DNA of 64,000 nt from Herbaspirillum hiltneri N3 (GTDB lineage: Bacteria; Pseudomonadota; Gammaproteobacteria; Burkholderiales; Burkholderiaceae_D). The stretch spans positions 2,728,001-2,792,000 of the forward strand of contig NZ_CP011409.1 in NCBI RefSeq assembly GCF_001267925.1, read 5' to 3'. Below, piece by piece: positions 10,001 to 18,405 of the stretch (positions are counted from its first letter, which is position 1; each line of letters begins with the position of its first letter). Under the pieces are notes generated by a model that did not search any database, was not told where the DNA came from, and was given only the letters and a program-made list of their open reading frames with translations. A program made the position numbers and the translations under genes.

Positions 10001-10692
10001 AAACGCTGGACAAGCTGATCAAGCGCCGCGTGGCTTTCCTGACCGACTATCAGGATGCGGCTTACGCGGAATCTTTCGCCGGTTTCGTCGAGCAGGTGCG
10101 CGCGAAGGAAGCCGCCTTGAATCTCGGCGACAAGCTCACCATGGCGGTGGCGCGCAATTTGTCCAAGCTGATGGCCTACAAGGACGAATACGAAGTCGCC
10201 CGCCTGTACACCGACGGCCGCTTCGTGGAACAACTGAAGCAGCAGTTCGAAGGTGACTTCTCGCTGAGCTTCAACCTGGCGCCGCCGCTGTTCTCCAAAA
10301 AAGATGCGCAAGGCCGCCTGGTCAAGGCGAAGTATGGTTCCTGGATGATGTCGGCGTTCAAATTGCTGGCGAAGTTCAAGGGACTGCGCGGCGGCGCTTT
10401 CGATGTCTTCGGCTACACCGCGGAGCGCAAGACCGAGCGCAGCCTGATCGCGGAATACCGGGCCACGGTAAGCACGCTGCTCGATGGCCTGAACGCCGAC
10501 AAGCTGGCGCTGGCCGTCGAGATTGCGCAGTTACCGGAGCAGATCCGCGGCTACGGTCACGTCAAGGACAAGGCGCTGGTGCAGGTGCGCGGCAAGCAGG
10601 ATGAATTGCTGGCGCAGTATGCCGCTGTCGCTGCAACGCCGGTTTCCGGCCTAGTGCAAAAGATCAACGTCGCGACCATCGCGGCGGCCTGA
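7015..10692 (+). CDS. Indolepyruvate ferredoxin oxidoreductase family protein (single-chain 2-oxoacid oxidoreductase)
   Basis: A 1225-residue cytoplasmic enzyme predicted to oxidise aryl pyruvates (indole- or phenylpyruvate) to the acyl-CoA with thiamine diphosphate, passing electrons to iron-sulfur carriers. The N-terminal half has the alpha-subunit-like region (FISGYRGSPLGG, FQPGTNED). A TPP domain carries CSGCPHNTST and the GDGTYFHSGY / YNDAVAMTGGQP motifs. A cysteine cluster near residue 700 (CEGCGDCGVQSNC, then CNKDYSCVKGFC) is followed by the gamma domain (INGIGGTGVITIG). It is the fused type typical of beta- and alphaproteobacteria. ATG 7015 has GGAG 6 bp upstream; an in-frame TTG at 7003 is less likely. 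It may serve aromatic amino acid breakdown. Confidence 0.92.
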   Translation: MEYRSAAEPVELSAPDRSGRAVQKVATTAENSAATSASTPVSGAAPLATVSLDDKYTATSGSIFLSGIQALVRLPLLQYLRDQKAGLNTAGFISGYRGSPLGGLDEALWKAQPHLDAHKIRFQPGTNEDMAATAVWGTQQVDLIGPAKVDGVFAMWYGKGPGVDRCGDVLKHMNHAGTSAKGGVLLVAGDDHGAYSSTLPHQSDHIFSASMIPMLYPCNVQEYLDLGLHGWAMSRFSGCTVGFKALADTVESSASVDADPFRVEITYPADFAMPEGGLNARLSTDTLGVQARKQEALMQDYKIYAALAYARANKLNRVMIDSPKARLGIIASGKSYLDVLEALSELGIDEDFAAEIGLRLFKVSMPWPLEPEGVREFAQGLDEILVVEEKRQMVEYQLKEQLYNWRDDVRPRVIGKFDEKGEWVAPRGEWLLTSKADFSVAQIARVIAARIARFHTSDLIKARLAFLDAKDAVLNKAVSTPPRPAYYCSGCPHNTSTKVPEGSFALAGIGCHVMATAIYPEFNKLTTHMGGEGGPWIGQAPFSQVPHVFANLGDGTYFHSGYLAIRAAVAANVNMTYKILYNDAVAMTGGQPVDGTTSVPMIAQQMAAEGIRRIALVSEDISRYSDRSNLPDLVTIHDRKDMEAVQREMRELPGVTVIIYDQTCAAEKRRRRKKGEYPDPDQRLFINEAVCEGCGDCGVQSNCTSILPLETEFGRKRAIDQSSCNKDYSCVKGFCPSFVTVSGGKLKKSKTGVIKKDGADDFGLLPEPAIPSCDTPFNILINGIGGTGVITIGALMGMAAHLEGKGASVLDMTGMSQKNGSVTSHVRIARTPQAIRAQRIATGEADLILGCDMLTAGSHDAISKMRPGRTRAVVNVHQQPPGQFAKNPDWQFPFEDVKALIGESVDQQADFIDATRLATALMGDSIATNLFMLGYAYQRGELPLTEAALLRAIEMNGVAVESNKTSFLWGRRAAVDLARVERIAVPAQPVVIRMPETLDKLIKRRVAFLTDYQDAAYAESFAGFVEQVRAKEAALNLGDKLTMAVARNLSKLMAYKDEYEVARLYTDGRFVEQLKQQFEGDFSLSFNLAPPLFSKKDAQGRLVKAKYGSWMMSAFKLLAKFKGLRGGAFDVFGYTAERKTERSLIAEYRATVSTLLDGLNADKLALAVEIAQLPEQIRGYGHVKDKALVQVRGKQDELLAQYAAVAATPVSGLVQKINVATIAAA

Positions 10693-10706
10693 TCCGGCAG
10701 GATGCA

Positions 10707-10749
10707 CGGTGTGCAGAGATGCAAAGCAGTTTGGGATTGCTGCACACCG
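10707..10749. terminator. Inverted repeat after the oxidoreductase gene, possible terminator
   Basis: CGGTGTGCAG at 10707-10716 is perfectly repeated in inverse as CTGCACACCG at 10740-10749, with a 23-base loop. It lies just after the oxidoreductase stop. There is no T-run after the second arm, so it may be a Rho-type end or a processing hairpin. Confidence 0.4.
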
Positions 10750-10822
10750 CGCGCCCCGCACCGGACATCCAGCCCTTATCCCCATTTCGTGCACAATGAC
10801 TGCCATGGACAGCCCGGCCCCA

Positions 10823-10840
10823 ATGTCGCCCAGGCGACAT
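10823..10840. promoter_or_regulatory. Perfect 18-bp palindrome, candidate operator
   Basis: ATGTCGCC-CA-GGCGACAT is an exact inverted repeat 65 bp before the acyl-CoA dehydrogenase start, in a position suited to a repressor. TetR- or GntR-type repressors of acyl-CoA genes often use such sites, but the regulator is not identified here. Confidence 0.45.
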
Positions 10841-10904
10841 CATCGGCGCCGCTTTTGCGTTAGTCTTTTGCCAAACAAGACAAGATAGCTCACAGGAGAC
10901 AAGC

Positions 10905-12065
10905 ATGGATTTTGAACTGAACGAAGACCAGTTGGCCTTCCAGGCCAGCGCGCGCGATTTCGCCGCCGGCGAGATGGCGCCGCATGCGGCCCGCTGGGAC
11001 GAGGAATCGCATTTCCCCGTCGACGTCATCGCCAAGGCCGGGGAACTCGGTTTCTGCGCGCTGTATACGCCGGAAGAAGTCGGCGGCATGGGACTCTCGC
11101 GTCTCGACGCCACCGTGGTGTTCGAGGAACTGGCGCATGCCTGTCCCTCGACGGCGGCATTCCTGACCATTCACAACATGGTGAGCTGGATGATCGCCTC
11201 GTGGGCCACGCCGGAAGTCAAGGCCGCCTGGTGCGGCGACCTCGCCGCGGGCAAGAAGATCGGCTCCTACTGCCTCACCGAACCCGGTTCCGGGTCCGAC
11301 GCCGCTTCGCTGAAGACCACTGCCAAACTGGTCGATGGCCATTACATCATCAACGGTTCCAAGGCGTTCATCTCAGGCGCGGGCGCGACCGATGTGCTGG
11401 TGCTCATGGCGCGCACCGGCGGCGACGGCGCCAAGGGCGTCTCCGCCATCGTGGTGCCGGCCAATACGCCCGGCATCAGCTACGGCAAGAAGGAAGTCAA
11501 GATGGGCTGGAACAGCCAGCCGACGCGCACCATCAGTTTCGACAATGTCAAGGTGCCGGCCAATCATCTGCTCGGCGCCGAAGGCGAGGGCTTCAAGTTC
11601 GCCATGAAGGGACTCGACGGCGGCCGCATCAACATCGCCACCTGTTCGGTCGGCGCGGCGCAGGCGGCGCTCGATGCAGCGCACGCCTACATGAAGGAAC
11701 GCAAGCAGTTCGGCCGTCCGCTCGCCGACTTCCAGGCGCTGCAATTCAAGCTGGCCGACATGCAGACCGAGCTGGTCGCTGCGCGCCAGATGGTGCGCCT
11801 GGCTGCCGTCAAGCTCGACTCCAAATCGCCCAACGCCACCACGTATTGCGCCATGGCCAAACGCTTCGCCACCGATCTCGGCTTCAAGATCTGCAATGAA
11901 GCACTGCAGATCCACGGCGGCTACGGCTACATCCGCGAATATCCGCTGGAACGCTATTTCCGCGACGTGCGCGTGCACCAGATCCTGGAAGGCACCAATG
12001 AAATCATGCGCGTGATCATCGCGCGCCATCTGCTCAACAACGAATCCAACGAGGACATCCGATGA
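10905..12065 (+). CDS. Acyl-CoA dehydrogenase (isobutyryl/short-chain type)
   Basis: A 386-residue FAD flavoprotein predicted to introduce the alpha-beta double bond into a short or branched acyl-CoA. Features are YCLTEPGSGSDA (flavin and substrate binding), the RKQFGRPLADFQ middle motif, QIHGGYGYIREYPLER, and HQILEGTNEI containing the likely catalytic glutamate. A ribosome site AGGAG precedes ATG by 7 bp. Its stop overlaps the start of the enoyl-CoA hydratase gene by ATGA, so the two are translationally coupled. Sequence features resemble isobutyryl-CoA dehydrogenases of valine breakdown, but the substrate is not certain. Confidence 0.9.
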   Translation: MDFELNEDQLAFQASARDFAAGEMAPHAARWDEESHFPVDVIAKAGELGFCALYTPEEVGGMGLSRLDATVVFEELAHACPSTAAFLTIHNMVSWMIASWATPEVKAAWCGDLAAGKKIGSYCLTEPGSGSDAASLKTTAKLVDGHYIINGSKAFISGAGATDVLVLMARTGGDGAKGVSAIVVPANTPGISYGKKEVKMGWNSQPTRTISFDNVKVPANHLLGAEGEGFKFAMKGLDGGRINIATCSVGAAQAALDAAHAYMKERKQFGRPLADFQALQFKLADMQTELVAARQMVRLAAVKLDSKSPNATTYCAMAKRFATDLGFKICNEALQIHGGYGYIREYPLERYFRDVRVHQILEGTNEIMRVIIARHLLNNESNEDIR

Positions 12066-12853
12066 CCGGTTCCACCAGCTACGCCAACCTGCGCCTCGAA
12101 AAAGACGGCCACACCGCCATCGTCACGCTCGCCAACCCGCCCGCCAACACCTGGACGCGCGAAGGGCTGGTCGATCTCAAGCGCCTCGTGACGGATCTCA
12201 ACGAAGACCGCGACATCTACAGCCTGGTGGTGACGGGCGAGGGTGAGAAGTTCTTTTCCGCCGGCGCCGACCTGAAACTGTTTGCCGACGGCGACAAGGC
12301 GTTGGCGCGTGAAATGGCGCGCCGTTTCGGCGAAGCGTTCGAGACGCTGAGCCAGTTCCGCGGCGTCTCGATTGCCGCCATCAACGGCTACGCGATGGGT
12401 GGCGGTCTCGAATGTGCGCTGGCCTGCGACATCCGCATCGCCGAGACGCAGGCGCAGATGGCCTTGCCGGAAGCGGCGGTGGGGCTATTGCCCTGCGCCG
12501 GCGGCACGCAGTTGCTGCCCCTGCTGGTCGGCGAAGGCTGGGCCAAGCGCATGATCCTGTGCGGCGAACGCGTCACCGCCGAGACGGCTCTGCGCATCGG
12601 CCTGGTGGAAGAAGTGGTGGAGAAGGGACAAGCCAGGCAGCGTGCGCTGGCGCTGGCGAAGCTGGTCGACAAGCAAAGCCCGTCCAGCGTGGCCGCCAGC
12701 AAGAAGCTGATCCAGGGCGCGCGTCACCAGCCGCCGATGGCCAACCTGCCGGTGGAGCGCGAACTGTTCCTCGATCTGTTCAGCACCGAAGACCAGAAAG
12801 AGGGCGTCAATGCCTTCCTGCAGAAGCGCAGCGCGGAATGGAAGAACGCCTGA
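12062..12853 (+). CDS. Enoyl-CoA hydratase/isomerase (crotonase family)
   Basis: A 263-residue crotonase predicted to hydrate the enoyl-CoA made by the upstream dehydrogenase. The oxyanion-hole segments FSAGADLKLF and GYAMGGGLECAL are clear. The two glutamates expected for hydratase activity are present in GGGLECAL and LPEAAVGLLP. The start overlaps the previous stop (ATGA). A strong terminator follows, so the operon is probably just these two genes. Confidence 0.9.
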   Translation: MTGSTSYANLRLEKDGHTAIVTLANPPANTWTREGLVDLKRLVTDLNEDRDIYSLVVTGEGEKFFSAGADLKLFADGDKALAREMARRFGEAFETLSQFRGVSIAAINGYAMGGGLECALACDIRIAETQAQMALPEAAVGLLPCAGGTQLLPLLVGEGWAKRMILCGERVTAETALRIGLVEEVVEKGQARQRALALAKLVDKQSPSSVAASKKLIQGARHQPPMANLPVERELFLDLFSTEDQKEGVNAFLQKRSAEWKNA

Positions 12854-12883
12854 CGCGTGGAGTTGATGTTTTGCAAACAAGGG

Positions 12884-12916
12884 AAAAGCCGGAAGTGAGA
12901 ACTTCCGGCTTTTTTG
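12884..12916 (+). terminator. Rho-independent terminator of the acyl-CoA operon
   Basis: AGCCGGAAGT, a GAGA loop, then ACTTCCGGCT followed by TTTTT form a 10-bp perfect stem with a T-tract 34 bp after the hydratase stop. An A-run before the stem lets it work in both directions. Confidence 0.9.
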
Positions 12917-12980
12917 CATTTTTAAGGTTGCAGCGCAATATATGAGGCTTTTTGCATGGCATTATTACGATCGTTCCAAA

Positions 12981-13010
12981 TTTCGTATTATTTCGTATTA
13001 TTTCGTATTA
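12981..13010 (+). repeat. Three perfect tandem copies of a 10-mer upstream of the S51 peptidase
   Basis: TTTCGTATTA is repeated three times with no gap, ending 20 bp before the peptidase ATG. The AT-rich, one-helical-turn period contrasts with the GC-rich surroundings. Confidence 0.9.
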
Positions 13011-13030
13011 CATGCAGTAGCCACAACAAT

Positions 13031-13714
13031 ATGAAACAGCAAATCATCACACTCGGCGGCGGCGGTTTTTCGACGGAGAGCGATCCATCTCTCGACGAAT
13101 ACATCCTCAGGCAAGCCCGCACCGCACATCCTCGCATCGGCTTCGTGCCGACCGCCAGCGGCGATGCGCCGGCTTATCTCCTCAAATTCTATGCACGTTT
13201 CGCGGCGCTCGATTGCATGCCGACGCATTTGCCCTTCTTCGATCGCACACCGGACCTGCGCGAATGGGCGATGGCGCAGGATGTGATCTTCGTCGGCGGC
13301 GGCAACACCAAGAGCATGCTGGCTGTGTGGCGTGAATACGGTTTTCCGGCAATCCTCAAGGAAGCGCTGCAGAGCGGCACCGTGCTGGCCGGCGTGAGCG
13401 CCGGCGCGATGTGCTGGTTCGAGCACGGCGTCACCGACTCCAACGCCGGTGTGCTGGCGCCGCTCGACGGCCTCGGCTTCCTGCGGGGTACCTGTTGTCC
13501 GCATTATTCCCACGAACCGGAACGCCGGCCGGCGTTCGAGGCGTTCGTCCGCGACGAAAAACTGCCGGCCGGCGTGGCGGTCGACGATGGCGCAGCCTTG
13601 CATTTCATCGACGGCAAACCGGTGCGCGTGGTCGCGGGCAGGGCCGGGGCGGGGGCTTATCTGGTCAGCAAGCAGGGTTCGGTGATGTTGGCAGACAGTC
13701 AATCGTCGCAGTAG
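13031..13714 (+). CDS. Peptidase E-like protein (S51 family)
   Basis: A 227-residue cytoplasmic protein of the aspartyl dipeptidase/cyanophycinase (S51) fold. The nucleophile elbow GVSAGAMCWF, the VGGGNTKSML strand and the early LGGGGFSTE loop match the family. PHYSHEPERRP supplies the downstream histidine region. No signal peptide is present. Start choice: ATG at 13031 begins the conserved LGGGG strand; the frame is open upstream to 12956 through the tandem repeat, which would add an unlikely N-terminus. The ribosome site is weak. No cyanophycin genes lie nearby, so peptidase E is the better call. Confidence 0.82.
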   Translation: MKQQIITLGGGGFSTESDPSLDEYILRQARTAHPRIGFVPTASGDAPAYLLKFYARFAALDCMPTHLPFFDRTPDLREWAMAQDVIFVGGGNTKSMLAVWREYGFPAILKEALQSGTVLAGVSAGAMCWFEHGVTDSNAGVLAPLDGLGFLRGTCCPHYSHEPERRPAFEAFVRDEKLPAGVAVDDGAALHFIDGKPVRVVAGRAGAGAYLVSKQGSVMLADSQSSQ

Positions 13715-13807
13715 TCGCATTAGTTGCGTTAGTATCCGTCACCATAAACGGGGAACTGACCTCCCGTCCCGGCGATCTCCTTTCAGAACCATGAACAGGA
13801 GCCGCCT

Positions 13808-14944
13808 ATGGAAATACCCTATCTCAACAATCTCCAGCCGGGACCGCTGCAGTCAGGACTGATCGTGGTGGTCGCCGCCGTGTTGGCGATCCTGCTGGCG
13901 ATGATCGTGCATCGCATCGGCATCGTGCTGTTGCGGCGCCTGGTGCGCAACCGGCCCTTCACCACTAATGCCACGCATATCGCATTTCGCGCCAGCCAGG
14001 TGTGCGTGGTCCTGTTTGCCGTGCGCCTGGTGCTGACGGCGGCCCCCGACGACACGCCCGGATTGCGTTCGCTGTCCTACGTGTCAACCGTGGCGCTGAT
14101 CGTGGCGCTCACCTGGTGCGTGATGAAATGCATCGAGTCGATCAGCACGACCATCACCCAACTCAATCCGTATGACGTCGCCGACAACCTCAAGGCGCGC
14201 CGCATCCTGACGCAGACGCGCGTGCTCACGCGCAGCGCGTATTTCATCGTCGGTTTGCTGGGGCTGGCCTTCGTGCTGCTGACCTTGCCGGGCGCGCGCC
14301 AGTTCGGCGCCAGCCTGCTGGCCTCGGCAGGCGTGGCCGGGCTGGTCGCCGGTATCGCGGCGCGGCCGGTGCTGGGCAACTTTATTGCCGGTTTGCAGAT
14401 TGCGTTTTCGCAGCCGATCCGCATCGACGACGTGCTGATCGTCGACGGCCAATGGGGGCGTGTGGAAGAAATCACGGGCACCTTCGTGGTGGTGCGCATC
14501 TGGGATGAGCGGCGCATGATCGTGCCGCTGCAATGGTTCATCGAGAATCCCTTCGAGAACTGGACGCACACCTCGTCGACCATCCTCGGCACGGTGTTCC
14601 TGTGGCTGGATTTCAACGTGCCGGTGGCGGCGCTGAGGACCGAGTTCGAACGCCTCTGCAAGGCGGCGCCGCAATGGGACGGGCGCGTCTGCGGGCTGCA
14701 GGTGACCGACTCCAACGAGCGCGCGATGCAGATACGCATGCTGGTCAGCGCGCAGAATTCGGGCAGCGCCTTCGACCTGCGCTGCGCGATCCGGGAATCG
14801 ATGATCGCCTTCATTGCCGAACACCATCCGGAAGCCTTGCCGCGTCTGCGGTCGTCGCTGGATCTGGTCGCGCCGGCGTCATCCACGCCGGCGGATGCCG
14901 AGGCGCAGGACAAGATAATCGATGGCGCGCCGATGCAGCGCTGA
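13808..14944 (+). CDS. MscS-family mechanosensitive channel
   Basis: A 378-residue membrane protein with several N-terminal hydrophobic helices (about residues 16-36, 60-80, 90-110, 145-165, 170-200) and the MscS pore and beta domain: GVAGLVAGIAARPVLGNFIAG, then IRIDDVLIVDGQWGRVEEI and WFIENPFENWT. It should release solutes on hypo-osmotic shock. AGGAG lies 9 bp before the ATG. A cytoplasmic tail of about 120 residues ends the protein. It has its own unit ahead of polB. Confidence 0.9.
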   Translation: MEIPYLNNLQPGPLQSGLIVVVAAVLAILLAMIVHRIGIVLLRRLVRNRPFTTNATHIAFRASQVCVVLFAVRLVLTAAPDDTPGLRSLSYVSTVALIVALTWCVMKCIESISTTITQLNPYDVADNLKARRILTQTRVLTRSAYFIVGLLGLAFVLLTLPGARQFGASLLASAGVAGLVAGIAARPVLGNFIAGLQIAFSQPIRIDDVLIVDGQWGRVEEITGTFVVVRIWDERRMIVPLQWFIENPFENWTHTSSTILGTVFLWLDFNVPVAALRTEFERLCKAAPQWDGRVCGLQVTDSNERAMQIRMLVSAQNSGSAFDLRCAIRESMIAFIAEHHPEALPRLRSSLDLVAPASSTPADAEAQDKIIDGAPMQR

Positions 14945-14970
14945 ACAGGGCTGAACAGGGCTGAACCGGG
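14941..14970 (+). repeat. Tandem 10-mers across the MscS stop codon
   Basis: CTGAACAGGG twice and CTGAACCGGG once follow in direct tandem, and a partial fourth unit (CTGACC) follows. The first unit contains the channel gene's stop codon. The role is unknown. Confidence 0.85.
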
Positions 14971-15026
14971 CTGACCCTGCCGGAATCGCCTATACTTGCG
15001 CGATTCCAGAAATAGGCAGCAGCAAC

Positions 15027-17393
15027 GTGACGCAACAACGAGCAGGTTTTCTCCTCACCAGGCACTGGCGCGACACGCCGGCCGGGACCGAAGTCGAGTT
15101 CTGGCTGGCGACCGATGACGGACCGCAACTGGTGCGCCTGCCGCCGCAGCATTCCGTCGCGTTCATCCCCGAGGAACAACGCCAACAGGCCGAGGCGCTG
15201 CTGCGCAACGAACGCGAAGTGGAACTGCGCGCGTTGCAGCTGACCGACTTTTCGCACCGTCCGGTACTGGGCCTGTATTGCCGCCAGCATCGCCAGCTGA
15301 TCAAGATCGAGAAGCAGTTTCGGGAGTACGGCCTGGCCATCTACGAGGCCGACATCCGCCCGCCGGAGCGCTATCTGATGGAGCGCTTCATCACGGCGCC
15401 GGTGCTGTTCAGCGGCGACGCCAACGGCGCGGGACCGCTGCTCAATACCCAGCTCAAGCCCGCACCCGACTATCGCCCGCAACTGAGGCTGGTGTCGCTC
15501 GATATCGAAACCACCATGGGCGGCGACCTGTATTCGATCGCGCTGGAAGGCTGCGGCCAGCGCCAGGTCTATATGCTGGGCCCGCCCAACGGCGACGCCG
15601 GCGGACTCGATTTCGACATGGAATATTGCGATAGCCGCGCGCAGATGCTGGAGAAGCTGAATCAATGGATGGCGCAGCACGACCCCGACGCCATCATCGG
15701 CTGGAACGTGGTGCAGTTCGACTTGCGCGTGTTGCGCGAGCACGCCGCGCGCTTCGGCATCCCGCTGCGTTTCGGCCGCGACGGCAGCGAGCTGGAATGG
15801 CGCGAACACGGTTTCCAGCAGAATCATTATTTCGCCTCGGCGGCGGGGCGGCTGATCATCGACGGTATCGAGGCGCTGCGTTCGGCGACCTGGAGTTTTC
15901 CGTCGTTCAGCCTGGAGTCGGTGTCGCAGACCCTGCTCGGAGAAGGCAAGGCGATCGACAACGCCTACCAGCGCATGGATGAAATCGACCGCCGTTTCGC
16001 CGAGGACAAGCCGGCGCTGGCGACCTACAACCTGAAGGATTGCGAACTCGTCACGCGCATCTTCGCCAAGACCGAATTGCTGAGCTTCCTGCTCGAACGG
16101 GCCTCGGTGACGGGCCTGCCGGCCGACCGCAACGGCGGCTCGGTGGCCGCCTTCGGCCATCTCTACATGCCGCACATGCATCGCCTCGGATTCGTCGCGC
16201 CGAACCTGGGCGATACGCCGGGTGAACCGAGCCCGGGCGGCTTCGTGATGGATTCGCAAAGCGGCCTGTTCGACTCGGTGCTGGTACTCGACTACAAGAG
16301 CCTGTATCCGTCCATCATCCGCACTTTTCTGATCGATCCGGTCGGTCTGATCGAAGGGCTGGCGCATCCGGACGATGCCGACTCGGTGCCGGGTTTTCGC
16401 GGCGCGCGCTTCTCGCGCAGCAAGCACAGCCTGCCGGCCATCGTGGAAAAAATCTGGCAAGGCCGCGAAATCGCCAAGCGCCAGCAGAACAAGCCCTTGT
16501 CGCAAGCGCTCAAGATCATCATGAATTCGCTCTACGGCGTGCTCGGCTCGACCGGTTGCCGCTTCTTCGATGCGCGCCTGGCATCGTCGATCACGATGCG
16601 CGGGCACGAAATCATGCACCGTACGCGCGAGCTGATCGAAGCGCAAGGCTACGAAGTCATCTACGGCGACACCGACTCCACCTTCGTCTGGCTGCGCAAG
16701 GCGCGTGACGAAGCGGAAGCCGACGCCATCGGCAACGCGCTGGTGCGGCACGTCAACGACTGGTGGGCGGCGCATCTGAAGGAAACCTACGGCCTCGACA
16801 ATGCGCTCGAGCTGGAATACGAAACCCACTACCGGCGCTTCCTCATGCCCAACGTGCGCGGCGCCGACTTCGGCAGCAAGAAACGCTATGCCGGCATGGT
16901 CGTCAAGCCGGACGGCCGCGAAGAAATGGTCTACAAGGGACTGGAATCGGTGCGAACCGACTGGACGCCGCTGGCGCAGCAGTTCCAGCAGGAACTGTAC
17001 CAACGCATATTCCGCCGCGAGCCGTATCAGGACTATGTGCGCGACTACGTCGAACGCACCCTCAGCGGCGCGCTCGACGACGCGCTGGTGTATCGCAAGC
17101 GCCTGCGCCGGCCGCTCGACGCCTACGAGCGCAACGTGCCGCCGCACGTGCGCGCCGCGCGCATGGCCGACGAGTTCAACCGCGAACAAGGCCGGCCGCT
17201 GCAATACCAGGACGGCGGCTGGATCAGCTACGTCATGACCACCGCCGGTCCGGAGCCGCTGGAAACGCGCCGCGCCGCCATCGACTACGACCACTACGTC
17301 ACGCGCCAGCTGCAGCCGGTGGCCGACGCCATCCTGCCATTTTTGCAGGATGATTTCGGCACGCTGGTCGGCGGGCAACAGGAATTGTTCTAG
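15027..17393 (+). CDS. polB: DNA polymerase II (family B)
   Basis: A 788-residue family B polymerase, close to E. coli Pol II (783). The 3'-5' exonuclease motif is [10 protein letters not shown]. Polymerase motif A is [12 protein letters not shown], motif B lies around [13 protein letters not shown], and motif C is [10 protein letters not shown] with both catalytic aspartates. It acts in replication restart and lesion bypass. The start is GTG with an AGCAGCAA-type weak ribosome site. In E. coli the gene is LexA-controlled; I saw no clear CTG-N10-CAG box in the 80 bp upstream. Confidence 0.94.
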   Translation: MTQQRAGFLLTRHWRDTPAGTEVEFWLATDDGPQLVRLPPQHSVAFIPEEQRQQAEALLRNEREVELRALQLTDFSHRPVLGLYCRQHRQLIKIEKQFREYGLAIYEADIRPPERYLMERFITAPVLFSGDANGAGPLLNTQLKPAPDYRPQLRLVSLDIETTMGGDLYSIALEGCGQRQVYMLGPPNGDAGGLDFDMEYCDSRAQMLEKLNQWMAQHDPDAIIGWNVVQFDLRVLREHAARFGIPLRFGRDGSELEWREHGFQQNHYFASAAGRLIIDGIEALRSATWSFPSFSLESVSQTLLGEGKAIDNAYQRMDEIDRRFAEDKPALATYNLKDCELVTRIFAKTELLSFLLERASVTGLPADRNGGSVAAFGHLYMPHMHRLGFVAPNLGDTPGEPSPGGFVMDSQSGLFDSVLVLDYKSLYPSIIRTFLIDPVGLIEGLAHPDDADSVPGFRGARFSRSKHSLPAIVEKIWQGREIAKRQQNKPLSQALKIIMNSLYGVLGSTGCRFFDARLASSITMRGHEIMHRTRELIEAQGYEVIYGDTDSTFVWLRKARDEAEADAIGNALVRHVNDWWAAHLKETYGLDNALELEYETHYRRFLMPNVRGADFGSKKRYAGMVVKPDGREEMVYKGLESVRTDWTPLAQQFQQELYQRIFRREPYQDYVRDYVERTLSGALDDALVYRKRLRRPLDAYERNVPPHVRAARMADEFNREQGRPLQYQDGGWISYVMTTAGPEPLETRRAAIDYDHYVTRQLQPVADAILPFLQDDFGTLVGGQQELF

Positions 17394-17435
17394 GGCGTGT
17401 TCACCCTTGTCCCGGCGTCGTACGTTTGCGGGCGC

Positions 17436-17465
17436 AAAAAAGCCCGCTTAAAGAGATAAGCGGGC
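17436..17465 (-). terminator. Terminator of the first DUF1120 gene
   Basis: On the minus strand, GCCCGCTTA, a six-base loop and TAAGCGGGC form a 9-bp stem followed by TTTTTT, 21 bp after the stop codon. Confidence 0.9.
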
Positions 17466-17485
17466 CGGATGATGCAGGAAGGAAA

Positions 17486-18157
17486 TTACAGGTACTGCAC
17501 TTCAATCGTGGCCGAGCCGTCGAGGTCGATGTTCTGTGTCAGCGGCAGGTTGGCGCCCTTGTCCAGCACGGCGGTCACGCCAAGGTTGCCGGACATGGTC
17601 TTGTAGGAGCCGGGTGTGGTCGTGCCGGTGGCGGCGAAGGACTTGCGGCCGGCGCCGTCGGCGTGGAAGCGGCCATCCCCCGATTTGATCCAGGTGCCGT
17701 TGTTGGCTTCGTCGTAGATGACGTCAGGCGTGGCGCCGTCCGCGCTGAACGAATTGGGGATGACGCGAACGCTGTAGGCACCGATGTTCTTGCCGCCTGC
17801 TGCGCCCAGGCCGTAGGCATACTTGTCGGTCAGACGCGATTCGATTGCCGTCATCAGGCCGGTGACCACAGTCGAGGCCTTGTTGTCGATGGCGCGGACA
17901 GCGACTTTGGTTGCTGCATCGCAAGTGACGGTGAAGGCGATGGTCTTTTCCGCCAGTACGTTCGCTGCCGTGGTGCTCAGGCCCTTGGCGGAGATGGTGC
18001 CGTAGTCGACTACGTTGGTGCCGGTGAAGCTCGGAGTACAGGCCGAAGGACGAATGACACCTTTGACCTTCAGTTCGGCGGTATCGGCAGCCTGGGCGGC
18101 GAAAGACACCAGCAGGGAAGCAGCCAGGGCGGAGAAGAGAGTGATTTGCTTGGTCAT
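17486..18157 (-). CDS. DUF1120-family secreted protein, copy 1
   Basis: A 223-residue exported protein. A Sec signal peptide (MTKQITLFSALAASLLVSF, cleavage after AQA) is followed by the family start AELKVKGVIRPSACTPSF and a two-cysteine pattern (SAC and TVTCDA). It ends in the conserved [17 protein letters not shown]1120 proteins resemble pilin-like beta-sandwiches, but no function is established. GAGGAAAC is a good ribosome site. The untranslated leader is long: a conserved inverted repeat sits 116 bp upstream of the start. Paralogues at 47287 and 60672 share signal, cysteines and C-terminus. Confidence 0.82.
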   Translation of the reverse strand: MTKQITLFSALAASLLVSFAAQAADTAELKVKGVIRPSACTPSFTGTNVVDYGTISAKGLSTTAANVLAEKTIAFTVTCDAATKVAVRAIDNKASTVVTGLMTAIESRLTDKYAYGLGAAGGKNIGAYSVRVIPNSFSADGATPDVIYDEANNGTWIKSGDGRFHADGAGRKSFAATGTTTPGSYKTMSGNLGVTAVLDKGANLPLTQNIDLDGSATIEVQYL

Positions 18158-18259
18158 GATCGTTTCCTCGAAGAGTCAGAATGGGTTGAATTCGGTTGAA
18201 ATCGTTTTGCTTCAGCGCCTTGTGTTTGCTTAAGCAGTGAAGCCATTCTGACGATTTGA

Positions 18260-18290
18260 AGATCGGATTTATATGAGAAAACTCTCAAAA
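18260..18290 (-). promoter_or_regulatory. Conserved TGAGA-N4-TCTCA element, copy A
   Basis: The core is 18274-18287. Read towards the gene it is TGAGAGTTTTCTCA followed directly by TATAAATC, a -10-like box. The flanks match copy C over another 20 bp (CAAATCGTCA versus CAAATTGTCA on the minus strand). Confidence 0.75.
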
Positions 18291-18328
18291 AATCGGTGTT
18301 GCAGAAATGTGGAAAAACTGGGGGAGGA

Positions 18329-18349
18329 CTCCCGGAGCCAGTCCGGGAG
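18329..18349 (-). terminator. Hairpin after the small acidic protein gene
   Basis: CTCCCGGA (18329-18336) pairs with TCCGGGAG (18342-18349). On the minus strand a T-rich stretch follows about 10 bases further on. It lies about 56 bp past the stop of the 65-residue gene. Confidence 0.5.
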
Positions 18350-18405
18350 CGGGATTGCAGGGTTAAGAGGATTCTTGTTGCTTTGGGGAATCGGGGCGGG
18401 ACGGC

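Noticed and set aside
7120..10311. A very long open frame antisense to the indolepyruvate oxidoreductase gene
   Set aside because: It has the Arg/His/Ala-rich composition of a GC-rich shadow frame, no ribosome site and no domain, and it mirrors a well-recognised gene.
14945..15026. LexA (SOS) box upstream of polB
   Set aside because: polB is SOS-controlled in E. coli, but no CTG-N10-CAG palindrome was found in the spacer; the CTGAAC repeats do not fit.
14811..17378. An 855-codon open frame antisense to polB
   Set aside because: Same reasons; the plus strand carries all family B polymerase motifs.
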